Positions 53,107 through 53,262 of a stretch of DNA of 53,262 nt are shown one piece after another. Within the stretch, counting starts at the first letter, position 1; each line of letters begins with the position of its first letter. Made by a program: the position numbers and the translations under genes. The notes below the pieces were generated by a model. That model had not been told where the DNA came from, did no database searches, and was given only the letters and a program-made list of their open reading frames with translations. The stretch is from Photobacterium rosenbergii. Its GTDB lineage: Bacteria; Pseudomonadota; Gammaproteobacteria; Enterobacterales; Vibrionaceae. Location of the stretch: NCBI RefSeq assembly GCF_003026455.1, contig NZ_PYMB01000027.1:1-53262 (forward strand). The letters are read 5' to 3'.

Positions 53107-53262
53107 CCTCGACCAACACAAGGTGTTGAGTCAACGTTCTTTAACAATTTGACCATGCAATCTGTGTGGGCACTCGTGAAATGATAGTCAACAAAAGAAT
53201 TATCAATGAAACTGAGTGACCAAATCGAATCGTAAGATTCGGCACAGTCAATTCATTCATTA
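53107..53262 (+). ncRNA. 5' leader of a 16S-23S-5S rRNA operon (16S outside window)
   Basis: Contains a perfect hairpin CAACAC-AAG-GTGTTG (53114-53128, boxB-like position), boxA GTTCTTTAACA (53136-53146) for the Nus antitermination complex, and CAATCTGTGTGGGCACTCG, which matches the E. coli rrn leader. The window ends before the mature 16S start. Confidence 0.9.

Overview
The window reads as a chromosomal segment of a gammaproteobacterium of the family Vibrionaceae. The polar-flagellar sodium-motor gene motX sits beside purA, and the gene order tRNA-Gly/queG/nnr/tsaE/amiB/mutL/miaA/hfq/hflXKC, nsrR/rnr/rlmB, rpsF/priB/rpsR/rplI and zur/dusA/pspG is the Vibrio/Photobacterium version of the enterobacterial 94-minute region. 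Base composition looks near 50 percent GC by eye, so a moderately GC-rich genus such as Photobacterium is possible, but genus is not established from sequence alone. Nearly all genes are housekeeping genes; no prophage, IS element, CRISPR array or antiviral cassette is visible.

Layout. (1) 1-340: the end of an alternating initiator-tRNA-Met / tRNA-Gly array built of 213-bp tandem units. (2) 341-1126: a gene-poor, AT-rich stretch with a cluster of DnaA boxes between tRNA-Gly(GCC) and queG, the position occupied by the DnaA-titration locus datA in Escherichia coli. (3) 1127-14966: queG on the minus strand, then nnr, tsaE, amiB, mutL, miaA, hfq, hflX, hflK, hflC, a DUF2065 gene and purA, covering metabolite repair, tRNA modification, cell division, mismatch repair, RNA chaperoning and membrane quality control. 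(4) 15199-21086: motX behind a consensus flagellar sigma-28 promoter, then the nitric-oxide module hmpA/nsrR (divergent), rnr and rlmB. (5) 21087-22918: an 8-bp microsatellite, then the ribosomal operon rpsF-priB-rpsR-rplI with a putative S6:S18-binding leader hairpin. (6) 23007-31731: a DUF481 outer-membrane protein, dnaB, alr, an Omp85-like barrel protein, yjbQ, pgi, a cold-shock protein, a CheX-like phosphatase and zur. (7) 31732-32702: a 970-bp T-rich intergenic region with four copies of an ATG(A/T)TCT(A/T)TTT motif phased at exactly 32 bp. (8) 32703-35331: dusA, pspG behind a sigma-54 promoter, an outer-membrane barrel protein and a small unknown gene.

(9) 35479-52636: most of the assimilatory sulfate pathway in two same-strand blocks: cysJ-cysI-cysH, and cysG-cysD-cysN-SLC13 permease-cysC-cysQ. 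Together they encode anion uptake, ATP sulfurylase, APS kinase, PAPS reductase, PAP removal, sulfite reductase and siroheme synthesis. The blocks are separated by DUF2780, fklB, oapA/ytfB, elaA, a Crp-like regulator and cpdB. (10) 52637-53262: the promoter region of a ribosomal RNA operon, with tandem P1/P2-type promoters, a DnaA-box pair between them and a boxA-containing leader; the 16S gene lies beyond the window.

The signals most worth a second look are the datA-like DnaA-box cluster, the 32-bp phased repeat upstream of dusA, the GAACCACA microsatellite upstream of rpsF, the DnaA boxes inside the rrn leader, and the expanded LysM array of AmiB.
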